Shown: in pieces, positions 40,471 to 51,859 of the stretch
Position numbering within the stretch: position 1 is the stretch's first letter
Layout of the letters: each line of letters begins with the position of its first letter
Assembly (NCBI GenBank): GCA_964512285.1
Contig: CAZEJO010000005.1
Span: forward strand, 22,656-86,655
Reading direction: 5' to 3'
Length of the DNA: 64,000 nt
Source of the DNA: SM23-28-2 sp964512285
GTDB taxonomy: Bacteria > Chloroflexota > Dehalococcoidia > SM23-28-2
Program-made: the position numbers and the translations under genes
The notes under the pieces: model-generated
Databases searched by the model: none
Seen by the model: only the letters and a program-made list of their open reading frames with translations
What the model was told of the DNA's origin: nothing

Positions 40471-43197
40471 ATGGTTATAGAGACACCGTCCGGCAACGTC
40501 CGCCTCACAAAGATCGAGGATGAGATGCGATCCTCCTACCTCGACTACGCCATGAGCGTTATCGTGGCGCGGGCGCTGCCCGACATCCGCGACGGTCTCA
40601 AGCCAGTGCAGCGGCGCATTCTCTACGCCATGTCCGAGCTGAGCCTGCGTCCAGGCTCTTCGTACAAGAAGAGCGCCCGCATTGTGGGCGAGGTGCTGGG
40701 CAAGTACCACCCTCACGGCGACGCCCCGGTGTACGAAGCGATGGTGCGCCTGGCCCAGGACTTCTCCATGCGCTACCCCCTGGTCGACGGCCAGGGCAAC
40801 TTCGGCAGCGTGGACAACGACCCGCCGGCGGCCATGCGCTACACCGAGGCCCGTCTGGCTCCCATTGCCGAGGAGGTGCTGGCAGATATCGACCGCGACA
40901 CGGTGGACTTCGTCCCCAACTTCGATGACTCCCTTCAGGAGCCGAAGGTACTGCCCTCACGGCTGCCCAACCTGCTGGTCAACGGCGCGGCAGGTATCGC
41001 AGTGGGCATGGCCACCAACATCCCGCCCCACAACCTGGGCGAGGTGTGCGACGCCATCGCCTATCTCATCGACAAGCCGGAGGCCTCGACCAGCGACCTG
41101 ACACAGATCGTCAAGGGGCCCGATTTCCCCACCGGCGGTATCATCTTCCGCTACGAGCGGGTGAGGAAGCAGCCCAGCGACGGCGAGCGCGGCCAAGGCA
41201 TTCTGTACGAGAAGCAAGACGCCATCAAAGCTGCCTACGACGGCAAGGGGCGCATCATCATGCGGGCGCGCACCCACATAGAGGAGATGGCCAAGGGCGG
41301 CCGGCAGCAAATCATCATCACGGAGCTGCCCTATCAGGTCAACAAGGCCGCCCTGGTGGAGAAGATCGCCACGCTGACCAAGGGGCGCCGCATCGACGGC
41401 ATCGCCGACCTGCGAGACGAGTCGGACCGCCACGGCATCCGCGTCGTCATCGAGCTCAAGCGTGAGGGGCAGGCCCGCCAGATACTGAATAGCCTCTACA
41501 AGCACACGGCGATGCAGTCGACCTTCGCCGTCAACATGCTAGCCCTGGTGGACGGCCAACCCAGAACCGTCGGCCTCAAGAGGATTCTGGACTGTTTCAT
41601 CAACCACCGGCGGGACGTGATTCGCCGCCGCTCCCTGTTCGAGCTGAAGAAGGCCCAGGAGCGAGAGCACATCCTCCAGGGGCTACTGGTGGCCCTGGAT
41701 CACCTGGACCAGATCATTCAGGCCATCCGCCGCTCGCAATCGGCGGAAAAGGCCAAGGAGCGGCTGATGCGGGCTCCCTTCCGCCTGAGCGACCGCCAGG
41801 CCCAGGCAGTGCTGGACATGCAGCTGCGCCGCCTGGCTCGCCTGGAGCGCCAGAAGATCCAGGACGAGTACGCTGAGATCATCAAGCAGATCGCCTACCT
41901 GGAAGACCTGCTGGCCAATCCCCGCAAGATCGACTACCTGATCAATGAGGAGACGCTACAGGTCAAGAAGAAGTACGGCAACGAACGGCGCACGCAGATC
42001 GTCGGGCAGGAAGCGGTTGATTTCAGCGAAGAGGACCTCATACCCCACCAGGAGATGGTGGTAACCCTATCGACTCGCGGCTACATCAAGCGCGTGCCTC
42101 TGGAGATCTACCGGGCGCAGGGGCGAGGCGGCCGCGGCAAGATCGGCGCGGCCAAGCGGGAGGGCGATCCCGTACGTCACATCATGGTGGCCGACACTCA
42201 TCAGAGCCTCCTGTTCTTCACGGACCGCGGCCGTGTATATCAGGTCAAGACCTATGAGCTACCTGATGAATCGCGTCAGGCGAGGGGCATCCCCCTCATC
42301 AATATTATCTACCTGGAGCAAGATGAGCGGGTGACGGCAGTGGTGGTCACTGACGGCAGCGATCACGAGTTCCTGGTGCTGGCCACCGAACAGGGCGAGG
42401 TGAAGAAGACGGCCCTGAGCGAGTTCGCCACGGTACGCCGCAACGGCCTCATTACCATGGACCTGGAGCCGAGTGACGCCCTGGTAGCTGCCCAGCAAGC
42501 GCACGCCGATGATCATGCCATTCTAGTCACCGCCACCGGTCAGGCCTTGCGCTTTCCGGTGAAGCAGTTGCGCTCGGCCTCCCGCCAGAGCGGCGGCGTG
42601 CGGGGCATTCGCCTGGCGAAGGGCGACCGGGTAGTGGGGATGGAGGTCGCTCGTCCAGACCAGCAACTGCTGGTGGTGAGCAGCAAGGGCTACGGGAAGC
42701 GCACGACCTTCGAAGAGTACCCTACCCAGGGACGAGGCGGCCTCGGCGTCAGGACGTTCACGGTCAACGAGAAGAGAGGGCGGTTGGTGGCAGCCCGCAC
42801 CATCAACGCGAAGCAGCAACTGATAATCATCTCCGAGGACGGAATCGTCATCCGCACCGACGTGGACAGCATTGCCGTGCAGGGGCGGGCCACCATGGGC
42901 GTGACCCTTATGGGGGTAGGCCCCAGGGATACGGTGGCTTCCATCGCCAGCATCGAGCTGGCCAAGGGAGCGGAGGAGAAAGCAGCGACCAAGGACGAGA
43001 AGGCCACGAAGGCGGACCCACCTGGCGCCAGAGCGAAAGCCAAGCCCAGTACCCCTGCCAAGGGGAAGGCGACCGCCGAGAAGAAGCCCACCGCCAAGGG
43101 AAAAACGACGGCTAAGCCCCCAGCGGCAGCCAAGGGAAAGGCCCCCGCCAAGAAAGGAATCACCAAGCCCCCTAAGCTCACGAAGGGGGAGGGCTAA
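40471..43197 (+). CDS. gyrA: DNA gyrase subunit A
   Basis: 908 residues. The active tyrosine is Y124 in AMRYTEARL. The quinolone-resistance region reads KYHPHGDAPVYEA, with Ala85 and Glu89 at positions equal to E. coli Ser83 and Asp87. The C-terminal beta-pinwheel has the GyrA box QGRGGRG, which favours gyrase over ParC. Residues about 830-908 form an Ala/Lys/Pro-rich basic tail with repeated AKGK and PAK units, like histone H1. It cuts and passes DNA to introduce negative supercoils together with GyrB, which is not in this window. Confidence 0.95.
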   Translation: MVIETPSGNVRLTKIEDEMRSSYLDYAMSVIVARALPDIRDGLKPVQRRILYAMSELSLRPGSSYKKSARIVGEVLGKYHPHGDAPVYEAMVRLAQDFSMRYPLVDGQGNFGSVDNDPPAAMRYTEARLAPIAEEVLADIDRDTVDFVPNFDDSLQEPKVLPSRLPNLLVNGAAGIAVGMATNIPPHNLGEVCDAIAYLIDKPEASTSDLTQIVKGPDFPTGGIIFRYERVRKQPSDGERGQGILYEKQDAIKAAYDGKGRIIMRARTHIEEMAKGGRQQIIITELPYQVNKAALVEKIATLTKGRRIDGIADLRDESDRHGIRVVIELKREGQARQILNSLYKHTAMQSTFAVNMLALVDGQPRTVGLKRILDCFINHRRDVIRRRSLFELKKAQEREHILQGLLVALDHLDQIIQAIRRSQSAEKAKERLMRAPFRLSDRQAQAVLDMQLRRLARLERQKIQDEYAEIIKQIAYLEDLLANPRKIDYLINEETLQVKKKYGNERRTQIVGQEAVDFSEEDLIPHQEMVVTLSTRGYIKRVPLEIYRAQGRGGRGKIGAAKREGDPVRHIMVADTHQSLLFFTDRGRVYQVKTYELPDESRQARGIPLINIIYLEQDERVTAVVVTDGSDHEFLVLATEQGEVKKTALSEFATVRRNGLITMDLEPSDALVAAQQAHADDHAILVTATGQALRFPVKQLRSASRQSGGVRGIRLAKGDRVVGMEVARPDQQLLVVSSKGYGKRTTFEEYPTQGRGGLGVRTFTVNEKRGRLVAARTINAKQQLIIISEDGIVIRTDVDSIAVQGRATMGVTLMGVGPRDTVASIASIELAKGAEEKAATKDEKATKADPPGARAKAKPSTPAKGKATAEKKPTAKGKTTAKPPAAAKGKAPAKKGITKPPKLTKGEG

Positions 43198-43200
43198 GAC

Positions 43201-43650
43201 ATGATGGCCTCAATGGACGACATCTTCTCCGAACTCGAGGGCGTGCGCCAGCGCATGGAAAAAACCTGGCAACAGATGCTGGGCCCGCCCGGCTCGCCGC
43301 GCTTCCGCCGACCGGTCATTGAGCCGCCGGCCGATGTCTACGAGACGGCTGAGAGCGTGGTAGTGGTGGTGGAGATAGCCGGCATCAACGACCAAGAGGT
43401 GGAGATATCCGTTGATGACAACACCCTCACCATTCGAGGCCTGCGGGAGGACCGGCAGCGCCACTCCAAGCGCCTCTACACTCAGATGGAGATCAACTGC
43501 GGGCCCTTCGAGCGCATTCTCAGCCTTCCCTCCGAAGTGGATGCTAGTAGGGCCACCGCTGCCTACGACGACGGCTTCCTGGAGATCGTCCTGCCCAAGG
43601 TGAAGCGCCAGGTCAATCGCTACGTGCGCATTACCATCCACGGGGTCTGA
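43201..43650 (+). CDS. Hsp20-family small heat-shock protein
   Basis: 149 residues with an alpha-crystallin domain: PPADVYETAESVVVVVEIAGINDQEVEISVDDNTLTIRG, FERILSLPSEVD and YDDGFLEIVLPK. It would form oligomers that hold unfolded proteins. The C-terminal IxI-type anchor is VRITI. It starts 4 bp after gyrA and 38 bp before lon, making a gyrA-hsp20-lon unit. No CIRCE element or heat-shock promoter was seen in front of it. Confidence 0.93.
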   Translation: MMASMDDIFSELEGVRQRMEKTWQQMLGPPGSPRFRRPVIEPPADVYETAESVVVVVEIAGINDQEVEISVDDNTLTIRGLREDRQRHSKRLYTQMEINCGPFERILSLPSEVDASRATAAYDDGFLEIVLPKVKRQVNRYVRITIHGV

Positions 43651-43688
43651 ACCCACCGTGGGCCCTCGAAGCACGGGAGGGAACGCCG

Positions 43689-46118
<2,430 letters not shown>

Positions 46119-46124
46119 GCTCGG

Positions 46125-47177
46125 TCAGTACCCCCGCTGGGGGTCCACCAGGTTCAGCAGCGGCTCATCGGCCAGATAGCGGCGGAGGTTGTCGGAGAAG
46201 AGGGCCACCGCCCCCTCGTTGTAGTGAGCGGTCTCGCCGGCAATGTGGGGACTGATGATCACGTTGCGCAGCCTCCACAACTCGCTTTCTGGCGGCAGAG
46301 GCTCGCTCTCGAAAACGTCCAGGCCGGCCCCACCGAGCAGCCCCACCTTTAGGGCGCGCACCAGGGCCGTCTCGTCCACGACCGCGCCGGGAGAGACGTT
46401 GATCAGATAGGCCGAGGGCTTCATGGCCTGGAAAGCCAACTCGCCCATGATGTGGTGGGTCTCTTCGGTCAGGGGGAGGGCCAGCACCACATAGTCGCTC
46501 TGGGAGAGGACGTGCAGGAGGTCCAGAGGAGCGAACATCTCGTCGACCAGATACTCACCGCTCTCCAGAGGCGCCCCTGAGCGACGCACGCCCAGCACTC
46601 GCATGCCCAGAAGCTTGGCCAGGCGCGCCACTTCCTGGCCGACGTTGCCCAAGCCCACCACGCCCACCGTCTTGCCATCCAATTCCTGAGGGGTGAGGCG
46701 GGCCCACTCCCCCTTCTGCTGAGCGCGGAAGAGATGGGGCCAACCCTTCGCCAGCATGATCATCATCCCCAGGACGTACTCGCCGATGGGGGTGACGTGA
46801 ATGCCGCCAGCAGTAGTCACGGAGATGCCGCTCTGGAAGAGTTCCCGTTCGACCAGGCGGTCGGCGCCAGCGCTGGCGAGCTGTATCCACTTGAGGCGGC
46901 GCGCCCGCGACAGGAGGTCAGCAGGCATCGCGGAGAGACTGAACAGGATCTCCGCCTCGGCCAGGGCCTTGTCCAGGCCACGGCGGGCCTCCTCCTCGCT
47001 CTCCCCTGTTGCCAGTGCCAGCTCGCTGGAGCGGCGCCAGATGGGTCTGCCGCGTCGGAACAGCCGACGCTGAGCCGGGCTGAGAACGGATACCCGCAGG
47101 CGCGAGTCGACTTCCCGGATGCGTTCCACCAGCTCGTGGTCCAGACCAAAGGTTATGAGAACACTGACGTCAGCCAT
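46125..47177 (-). CDS. D-isomer-specific 2-hydroxyacid dehydrogenase
   Basis: About 350 residues from MADVSVLITFGLDHELV; the longer frame to 47507 is antisense to the sensor gene and rejected. The NAD fold is marked by VGVVGLGNVGQEVARLAKLLGM, the catalytic Arg by LINVSPGAVVDE, the Glu by DVFESEPLP, and the His by ISPHIAGET. It reduces 2-oxoacids to D-hydroxyacids or the reverse. The physiological substrate is not evident; glyoxylate or hydroxypyruvate reductase would be candidates, given the glycine genes elsewhere in the window. Confidence 0.88.
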   Translation of the reverse strand: MADVSVLITFGLDHELVERIREVDSRLRVSVLSPAQRRLFRRGRPIWRRSSELALATGESEEEARRGLDKALAEAEILFSLSAMPADLLSRARRLKWIQLASAGADRLVERELFQSGISVTTAGGIHVTPIGEYVLGMMIMLAKGWPHLFRAQQKGEWARLTPQELDGKTVGVVGLGNVGQEVARLAKLLGMRVLGVRRSGAPLESGEYLVDEMFAPLDLLHVLSQSDYVVLALPLTEETHHIMGELAFQAMKPSAYLINVSPGAVVDETALVRALKVGLLGGAGLDVFESEPLPPESELWRLRNVIISPHIAGETAHYNEGAVALFSDNLRRYLADEPLLNLVDPQRGY

Positions 47178-47403
47178 GGCCCTATGCCTATCGTAGCAGG
47201 GACAAAGCCCGTCAGCAAGGATATCTCCCCTTGTAGCGAATCCTTGGGGGCGTGCGTCCTTACAAGTGGATATCTGCCACAGGCCGTCGCGCCAATGAGG
47301 GAGGTCCGTCCACCGGGCTGAGAGGTGCCACGGGACACGTGCCCCCCAGCGCGGACCTGACGGCGGAAGCGATCGCCGAATAGACGGCGAGGAGCGTCGC
47401 ATA

Positions 47404-49809
47404 ATGCATATGTTGCGATCGGCCCGGGCGCACGTTGCGGCAGCAATTGTGCTGTTCGTCCTGCTCCTGGCCGCCATCTCAGTGGTGGCGATCTGGAGCG
47501 CCCACAATCATCAGGCGCGGCTGCACTCGCTGGAGCAAACCTCCCTGGCCGCCACAAATCTGGAGCACGCGCGTGCACAATTCCACTTAGAAACCGTTAT
47601 TCTTACCGCCCTGGTGCTTACGGAAGAGCCATCACTGATTGCCGAGTACCGCATAGCTCAGGCGGGGCTACACCAGGACCTGGAGCAAGCCGAAGCCCTG
47701 GCGCTGGCCAGGGGCGACACGGACGACCTGGTAGCGCTTGAAGAAGTGATGCAGCAGATCAGCGCGTTCGAGGAGATAGGCGAGATGGCCATCCCCATCG
47801 TGGCCGCCGGCGACGCGGACAAGATAAAGGGTCTGTTGGGGACATACCAGGCTGATGCTTGGATTAGCGGAGAAGAGGTAGTCTACGGCTTCGAGGATGC
47901 GGTCCAGCGAAAGCAAGAGGCGTTGGTCTCTGAGCGCGCAGCAGCAGCTCACGATGCCGACATCACTCTGTTCACTCTTGCCGGCCTCGGCGGCATCGCC
48001 TTCCTGCTGGCACTGGGCGGGGCGGCAGCCCTCAACACCTCGGTGGTTCGCCCGCTGGCCGCGCTGCGGGCGAGAGCCAGGGCGATTAGAGCGGGAGACC
48101 TGGAAGTCAGAGCCAACGTATCCGGCCCAGAGGAGATAGCTTCGCTGGCCCGTAGCTTCAACGAGATGACGGAAGCCCTGCTGAAGAGAACAGATGAACT
48201 CCAGCGGCGCCACCAGCAGCTCTCCCTTCTGCACAGGGCTGTATCGGCACTTAGCCAGACCCTCAGCACCCACGGCGTGCTGGCCTTGGGCCGCAAGCTG
48301 ATCTCTGAGTGCCGGGGAAGCAAACACGTGACAGTGTGGGAGGTGCAGGATGGCGAGGCCCGCCTTTGGGCCAACAATCCCAACCAGCGACCGGAAAACA
48401 AGGGCGCGGCACCCTCGCCCGCTAGCGTCGAGCGGGTGAAGCTCAGCACGAGCCAGGGAACGCCCCTCCTCATTCCGCAAAGTGGAAATGGCGCAAATGA
48501 AGAGGCCAACCCGTCAGGCGACGGGGGCGGCAGACTCTTCCTATCACTGGGTCGGAGAGGGCCTGCCCGCCACGTTCTGGAGGTGGAACTGGTCAAGACA
48601 CCAGCCTTAACCAGCGATGATATCGCGCACATCCACGCCCTTAGCATGGAGATCGGCATAGCGCTGGAAAGGGCCCAACAGTACGAGGAGGCTCGAGAGC
48701 AGGCCGACCGGGACTTTGTCAGCGGCCTGTACGGCCATCGCGCCCTCCAGCGCGAAGTGCAGCGTGCCCTAAAGGCATCGTCCCGGCGGGATGAGCCGCT
48801 GTCTATCGTGGCGATGGACATCGACAACTTCGGGCTGTTCAACGACACCTACGGTCACTCGGCCGGAGACCAGGTTCTCAAGATGATCGCTGATCACCTG
48901 GCGGAGCTTTGCCGGGAAAGAGGCCTGCCAGGCCGCTTTGGCAACGATGATTTCATGGTCATCCTGCCGACGGCCGAGAGGGAGGCGGCATTTGACTTCG
49001 CTCGGTCAGTTCAGGAGTGGCTGTCGGGGAAGCATTTTAGGATCAGCGGCGGCGAGCGAATTCCGATATCGGTAAGCTGCGGCGTGGCTGTCTTCCCCGA
49101 GGACGGGCAAGAACGCCACGAGCTGCTGGCGGTAGCCGATGCCAACCTCCACGAGTCCAAGGGTATGGGAGGTAAGATCGTCGGGCGGCCTAAGATCCAG
49201 GAGGAGAAAGCAGAGCTGCGCAAGCTGGGCACTTTCGGCATGCTGGAGAGCCTGGTGACTGCTATCGACAATAAGGATCACTACACCAAGGTTCACAGCG
49301 AGATCGTCACCGAGGGTGCAGTCTTGCTGGCCCAGGAGCTTGGCTACTCGGAGCAAGTCCAGAAGACGCTACGCATCGCCGGCCTGGTTCATGACGTGGG
49401 CAAGATTGGCATACCTGACCGCGTTCTCAGGAAGCCCGGCCCCCTCACGCCCGGCGAGTACGAAGTAGTGAAGCACCACGTGGTCATTGCCGAGCACTTG
49501 CTCGTCGATCTGCCGGACGTGGATCAAGTACGGGAGGCCGCCCTGAATCACCACGAGCGATTCGACGGCACGGGTTACCCCAAGGCTCTGAAGGGCGAAC
49601 AGATACCGCTGCTGGGACGCATCATGGCCGTCGCCGACGCGTTCTCGGCGATGATTTTGGACAGACCATATCGGAAGGGGCGAACCATAGGCGAGGCCCT
49701 GGCCGAGCTTGAGCGCTCCGCCGGCACCCAACTGGACCCGGAACTGGTGAAAGCGTTCGTCCGAGCGGTCGGACGGCAGGAAGCCGTCGCCGCGCTCAAT
49801 AAGGCGTAG
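47404..49809 (+). CDS. Membrane sensor with HAMP, GAF-like, GGDEF-like and HD-GYP domains
   Basis: 801 residues. Two membrane segments (VAAAIVLFVLLLAAISVVAIWSA and LFTLAGLGGIAFLLALGG) flank an extracytoplasmic helical region, followed by HAMP (VVRPLAALRARARAIRAGDLEVRA). A GAF-like region precedes a GGDEF domain whose active site reads GNDDF (513-517), a departure from GG(D/E)EF. The HD-GYP domain is canonical: GLVHDVGKIGIPDRVL with His-Asp at 663-664, and HHERFDGTGYP. It probably hydrolyses cyclic di-GMP, while cyclase activity is doubtful. GGAG precedes the ATG at 47404. A MHM start leaves the ATG at 47410 as an alternative. Confidence 0.9.
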   Translation: MHMLRSARAHVAAAIVLFVLLLAAISVVAIWSAHNHQARLHSLEQTSLAATNLEHARAQFHLETVILTALVLTEEPSLIAEYRIAQAGLHQDLEQAEALALARGDTDDLVALEEVMQQISAFEEIGEMAIPIVAAGDADKIKGLLGTYQADAWISGEEVVYGFEDAVQRKQEALVSERAAAAHDADITLFTLAGLGGIAFLLALGGAAALNTSVVRPLAALRARARAIRAGDLEVRANVSGPEEIASLARSFNEMTEALLKRTDELQRRHQQLSLLHRAVSALSQTLSTHGVLALGRKLISECRGSKHVTVWEVQDGEARLWANNPNQRPENKGAAPSPASVERVKLSTSQGTPLLIPQSGNGANEEANPSGDGGGRLFLSLGRRGPARHVLEVELVKTPALTSDDIAHIHALSMEIGIALERAQQYEEAREQADRDFVSGLYGHRALQREVQRALKASSRRDEPLSIVAMDIDNFGLFNDTYGHSAGDQVLKMIADHLAELCRERGLPGRFGNDDFMVILPTAEREAAFDFARSVQEWLSGKHFRISGGERIPISVSCGVAVFPEDGQERHELLAVADANLHESKGMGGKIVGRPKIQEEKAELRKLGTFGMLESLVTAIDNKDHYTKVHSEIVTEGAVLLAQELGYSEQVQKTLRIAGLVHDVGKIGIPDRVLRKPGPLTPGEYEVVKHHVVIAEHLLVDLPDVDQVREAALNHHERFDGTGYPKALKGEQIPLLGRIMAVADAFSAMILDRPYRKGRTIGEALAELERSAGTQLDPELVKAFVRAVGRQEAVAALNKA

Positions 49810-49825
49810 TAGCCCCACGCCTTGC

Positions 49826-50566
49826 CTAATGCCCGCTGCTCAGTCTGTGGATGAGCCAGCGGGGAAGGCCCGCCGCCTCCATCTTCTTCTGAGTCGCGGC
49901 GATGTCGTACTCCAGGCGGTGGAGAATGACGGTGCGGGCATCGCTGTCGTACACGGCATAGGCGGCGCGCCAGTCGCCATCGCGGGGCTGGCCGACTCCA
50001 CCGGGGTTGATGATGAGACGCTTGTCGGCCAGCTTGACCGTCGTTCCATCTGCCGGGTGGTACATCCAGCAACCCCCCTCCGCCTTCTCGTCCTCCACCA
50101 CCAGCATCGGCACGTGGGTGTGGCCCACCAGGCCGAAGGGCGTCTGCTGGCGCTGGAGGTGGGCCAGGGCGGCGTCGGGGGAGTAGAGATACTCCCAGAT
50201 GGGCCAGCGCAGGGTGCCGTGCACCAGGCTGAAATCCCCCTCCCTCAGGACGTGGGGTAGGTTCTCCAGGTACTGCCGCTCTTCGGGGGATAGCTGACCA
50301 GCCGTCCAGTGGGCAGCAGCGGCGGCATCGCGGTTGAAGTCGTCGGTGGGCAGAAGGCCGATGGCGGCATGGTCGTGGTTGCCGGGTACGCAGCGCAGGT
50401 CGAAGCGGCGCAGGAGCGCCAGGCAAGCAGCGGGATCGGGGCCGTAGCCCACGATGTCGCCCAGGCACCACACCTGGCTCAGAGCATCCTCTCCCTCGGC
50501 GTGGCGGAGGACGGCCTCCAACGCCTGCAGGTTGGAATGAACGTCGGCGATGATAGCGATGCGCAT
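49826..50566 (-). CDS. Metallophosphoesterase (YfcE/MJ0936-like)
   Basis: About 246 residues from MRIAIIADVHSNLQALEAVL. Metal ligands are DVHSN, GDIVGYGP, GNHDHA, and later LVHGT and GHTHVP. This order defines the calcineurin-like phosphoesterase fold. Likely substrates include phosphodiesters or nucleotides, but none is specified. An extended -10 lies only about 10 bp before the start codon. It is convergent with the GGDEF/HD-GYP gene. Confidence 0.88.
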   Translation of the reverse strand: MRIAIIADVHSNLQALEAVLRHAEGEDALSQVWCLGDIVGYGPDPAACLALLRRFDLRCVPGNHDHAAIGLLPTDDFNRDAAAAAHWTAGQLSPEERQYLENLPHVLREGDFSLVHGTLRWPIWEYLYSPDAALAHLQRQQTPFGLVGHTHVPMLVVEDEKAEGGCWMYHPADGTTVKLADKRLIINPGGVGQPRDGDWRAAYAVYDSDARTVILHRLEYDIAATQKKMEAAGLPRWLIHRLSSGH

Positions 50567-50575
50567 TCTGCCTAC

Positions 50576-50584
50576 AGCATAGCA
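50576..50584 (-). promoter_or_regulatory. Extended -10 promoter element at the phosphoesterase start
   Basis: Minus strand TGC-TATGCT, with TATGCT at 50581-50576. Transcription would start around 50569, two or three bases before the ATG at 50566, so the mRNA may be leaderless. No Shine-Dalgarno is present. Confidence 0.5.
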
Positions 50585-50642
50585 CCCGCTGGGGCAGGGC
50601 TGCACAGCGTGTGGTGTTTCAAGACATACGCGAGATCGTGCT

Positions 50643-50728
50643 CCGCTCACCCTTCGACAGGCTCAGGATGAGCGGGTTTCAGTGCCTGCGCATCTCCGCT
50701 CATGGTGAGCCTATCGAACCATGAGCGG
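50643..50728. repeat. Inverted pair of 33-bp palindromic repeats
   Basis: Unit A (50643-50675) starts CCGCTCACCC and ends GGATGAGCGG. Unit B (50696-50728) starts CCGCTCATGG and ends CCATGAGCGG. Each is an imperfect palindrome around a TTCGACAGGCTC-like core, and the two cores point in opposite directions. They fill the gap between divergent phosphoesterase and thiL genes. The same family recurs at 55077-55225. Confidence 0.8.
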
Positions 50729-50829
50729 CTAGAGGCCGTCAGACATCCCATCTCTCGCCTAAACTCAAAGATCACTTCAGGGCTGCACACCCGCGTGGTG
50801 ACGGGTTTCAGCGTCTACCGCCGATAGCT

Positions 50830-50835
50830 TATAAT
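50830..50835 (+). promoter_or_regulatory. -10 element placing transcription start at the thiL start codon
   Basis: A perfect TATAAT (50830-50835) lies 7 bp before the GTG at 50843. With normal -10 spacing the mRNA would begin at or next to the GTG, and no ribosome-binding site is visible. Confidence 0.6.
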
Positions 50836-50842
50836 CGGGCCT

Positions 50843-51859
50843 GTGAAGGTTTCTGAACTGGGAGAGTTCGGCCTCATCGCCCGCTTGGCCGAGGCCTTCG
50901 CCAGGGCCGGCCAGCCGTCTTCTCTTGTCATTGGCATCGGCGACGATGCCGCCGCCTGGAGAGCCGGCGGTGTCCAGCTTGTGACCACCGATACGCTCAT
51001 CGAGGGAACCCACTTCTCGCTGACACACGTCCCCTGGCGAGACCTCGGCTGGAATGCGCTGACAGTGAACGTGAGCGATATCGCTGCTATGGGCGGCATC
51101 CCCGAGCAGGCCCTCTTGACCCTGGCCCTACCGCCTCACACGGAGGTGGCCGACGTGGATGAGCTTCTGGCTGGTATGCTGGAGGCAAGCAGCGAATACG
51201 GCACAGCCGTCGTGGGCGGGGACATCGTTGGCTGCGATACGACGATGGTGACGGTCGCGCTCATCGGGCGGGCGCTGGTCGATGATCGAGGCGAGCCGCT
51301 ACTGATGACGCGCAGCGGTGCCCAGGCCGGCGATGCGATAGCGGTGACGGGCTATCTGGGCGACTCCGCTGGCGGCTTGCGCATCCTGTTGGGGGAGAGC
51401 GCGGACTCGGCGGAGGCCGCCGACTACCTGAAACGGGCCCATTTGCACCACAAGCCGCCGCTGGTCGTCGGCCAGATGGCTGCCCGCGAAGGGGTGCGAG
51501 CGGCCATCGATATCAGCGACGGCCTCCTCCAGGACCTGGGCCACGTCTGCGAGGCCAGCGGCCTGGGGGCTATCGTCCACGCCCAGAAGATACCGATCAG
51601 CCCTGCCCTGCGCGAGGCCTTCCCGCAGGATGCTCTGGGCCTGGCCTGCGGCGGCGGCGAGGACTACCAGCTCCTGCTGGCGGCCTCGCCGGAGGTCGTC
51701 GAGAGCGTGCAGGATAAGGCCGACGTGCCCATCGCGGTCATCGGGGAGATGGTGACCGACCGCCAACATCGCATTCGACTGCTGGGCGAGGACGGCCGCG
51801 AGCTTCCACCGCCCCAGGCTGGCTGGGACCACCTGCGAGGGACAGCGTGGCGACGGTAG
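50843..51859 (+). CDS. thiL: Thiamine-monophosphate kinase
   Basis: 338 residues. VSELGEFGLIARLAEAF opens the family domain, IGIGDDAAAW and TLIEGTHFSL bind Mg-ATP, and GGDIVGCDTTMVTV and AIDISDGLLQDLGHVCEASGLGA are further signatures. The enzyme phosphorylates thiamine monophosphate to the diphosphate cofactor. The start is GTG and appears leaderless. Its end overlaps tsaE by 13 bp, so it heads a thiL-tsaE-tsaB-ndk operon. Confidence 0.94.
   Translation: MKVSELGEFGLIARLAEAFARAGQPSSLVIGIGDDAAAWRAGGVQLVTTDTLIEGTHFSLTHVPWRDLGWNALTVNVSDIAAMGGIPEQALLTLALPPHTEVADVDELLAGMLEASSEYGTAVVGGDIVGCDTTMVTVALIGRALVDDRGEPLLMTRSGAQAGDAIAVTGYLGDSAGGLRILLGESADSAEAADYLKRAHLHHKPPLVVGQMAAREGVRAAIDISDGLLQDLGHVCEASGLGAIVHAQKIPISPALREAFPQDALGLACGGGEDYQLLLAASPEVVESVQDKADVPIAVIGEMVTDRQHRIRLLGEDGRELPPPQAGWDHLRGTAWRR

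Noticed and set aside
43651..43688. CIRCE or other heat-shock operator before lon
   Set aside because: No CIRCE half sites were found in the 38-bp gap or ahead of hsp20.
47290..47403. Possible TPP-like riboswitch before the GGDEF/HD-GYP gene (GGCTGAGAGG, GACCTGA, GGTCCG/CGGACC pair)
   Set aside because: The core words CTGAGA and ACCTGA are present, but the helices between them do not form the TPP layout and the gene has no thiamine link. Probably coincidence in GC-rich leader sequence.
47178..47507. N-terminal extension of the 2-hydroxyacid dehydrogenase
   Set aside because: It is antisense to the sensor gene start and lacks dehydrogenase similarity; the domain begins at 47177.
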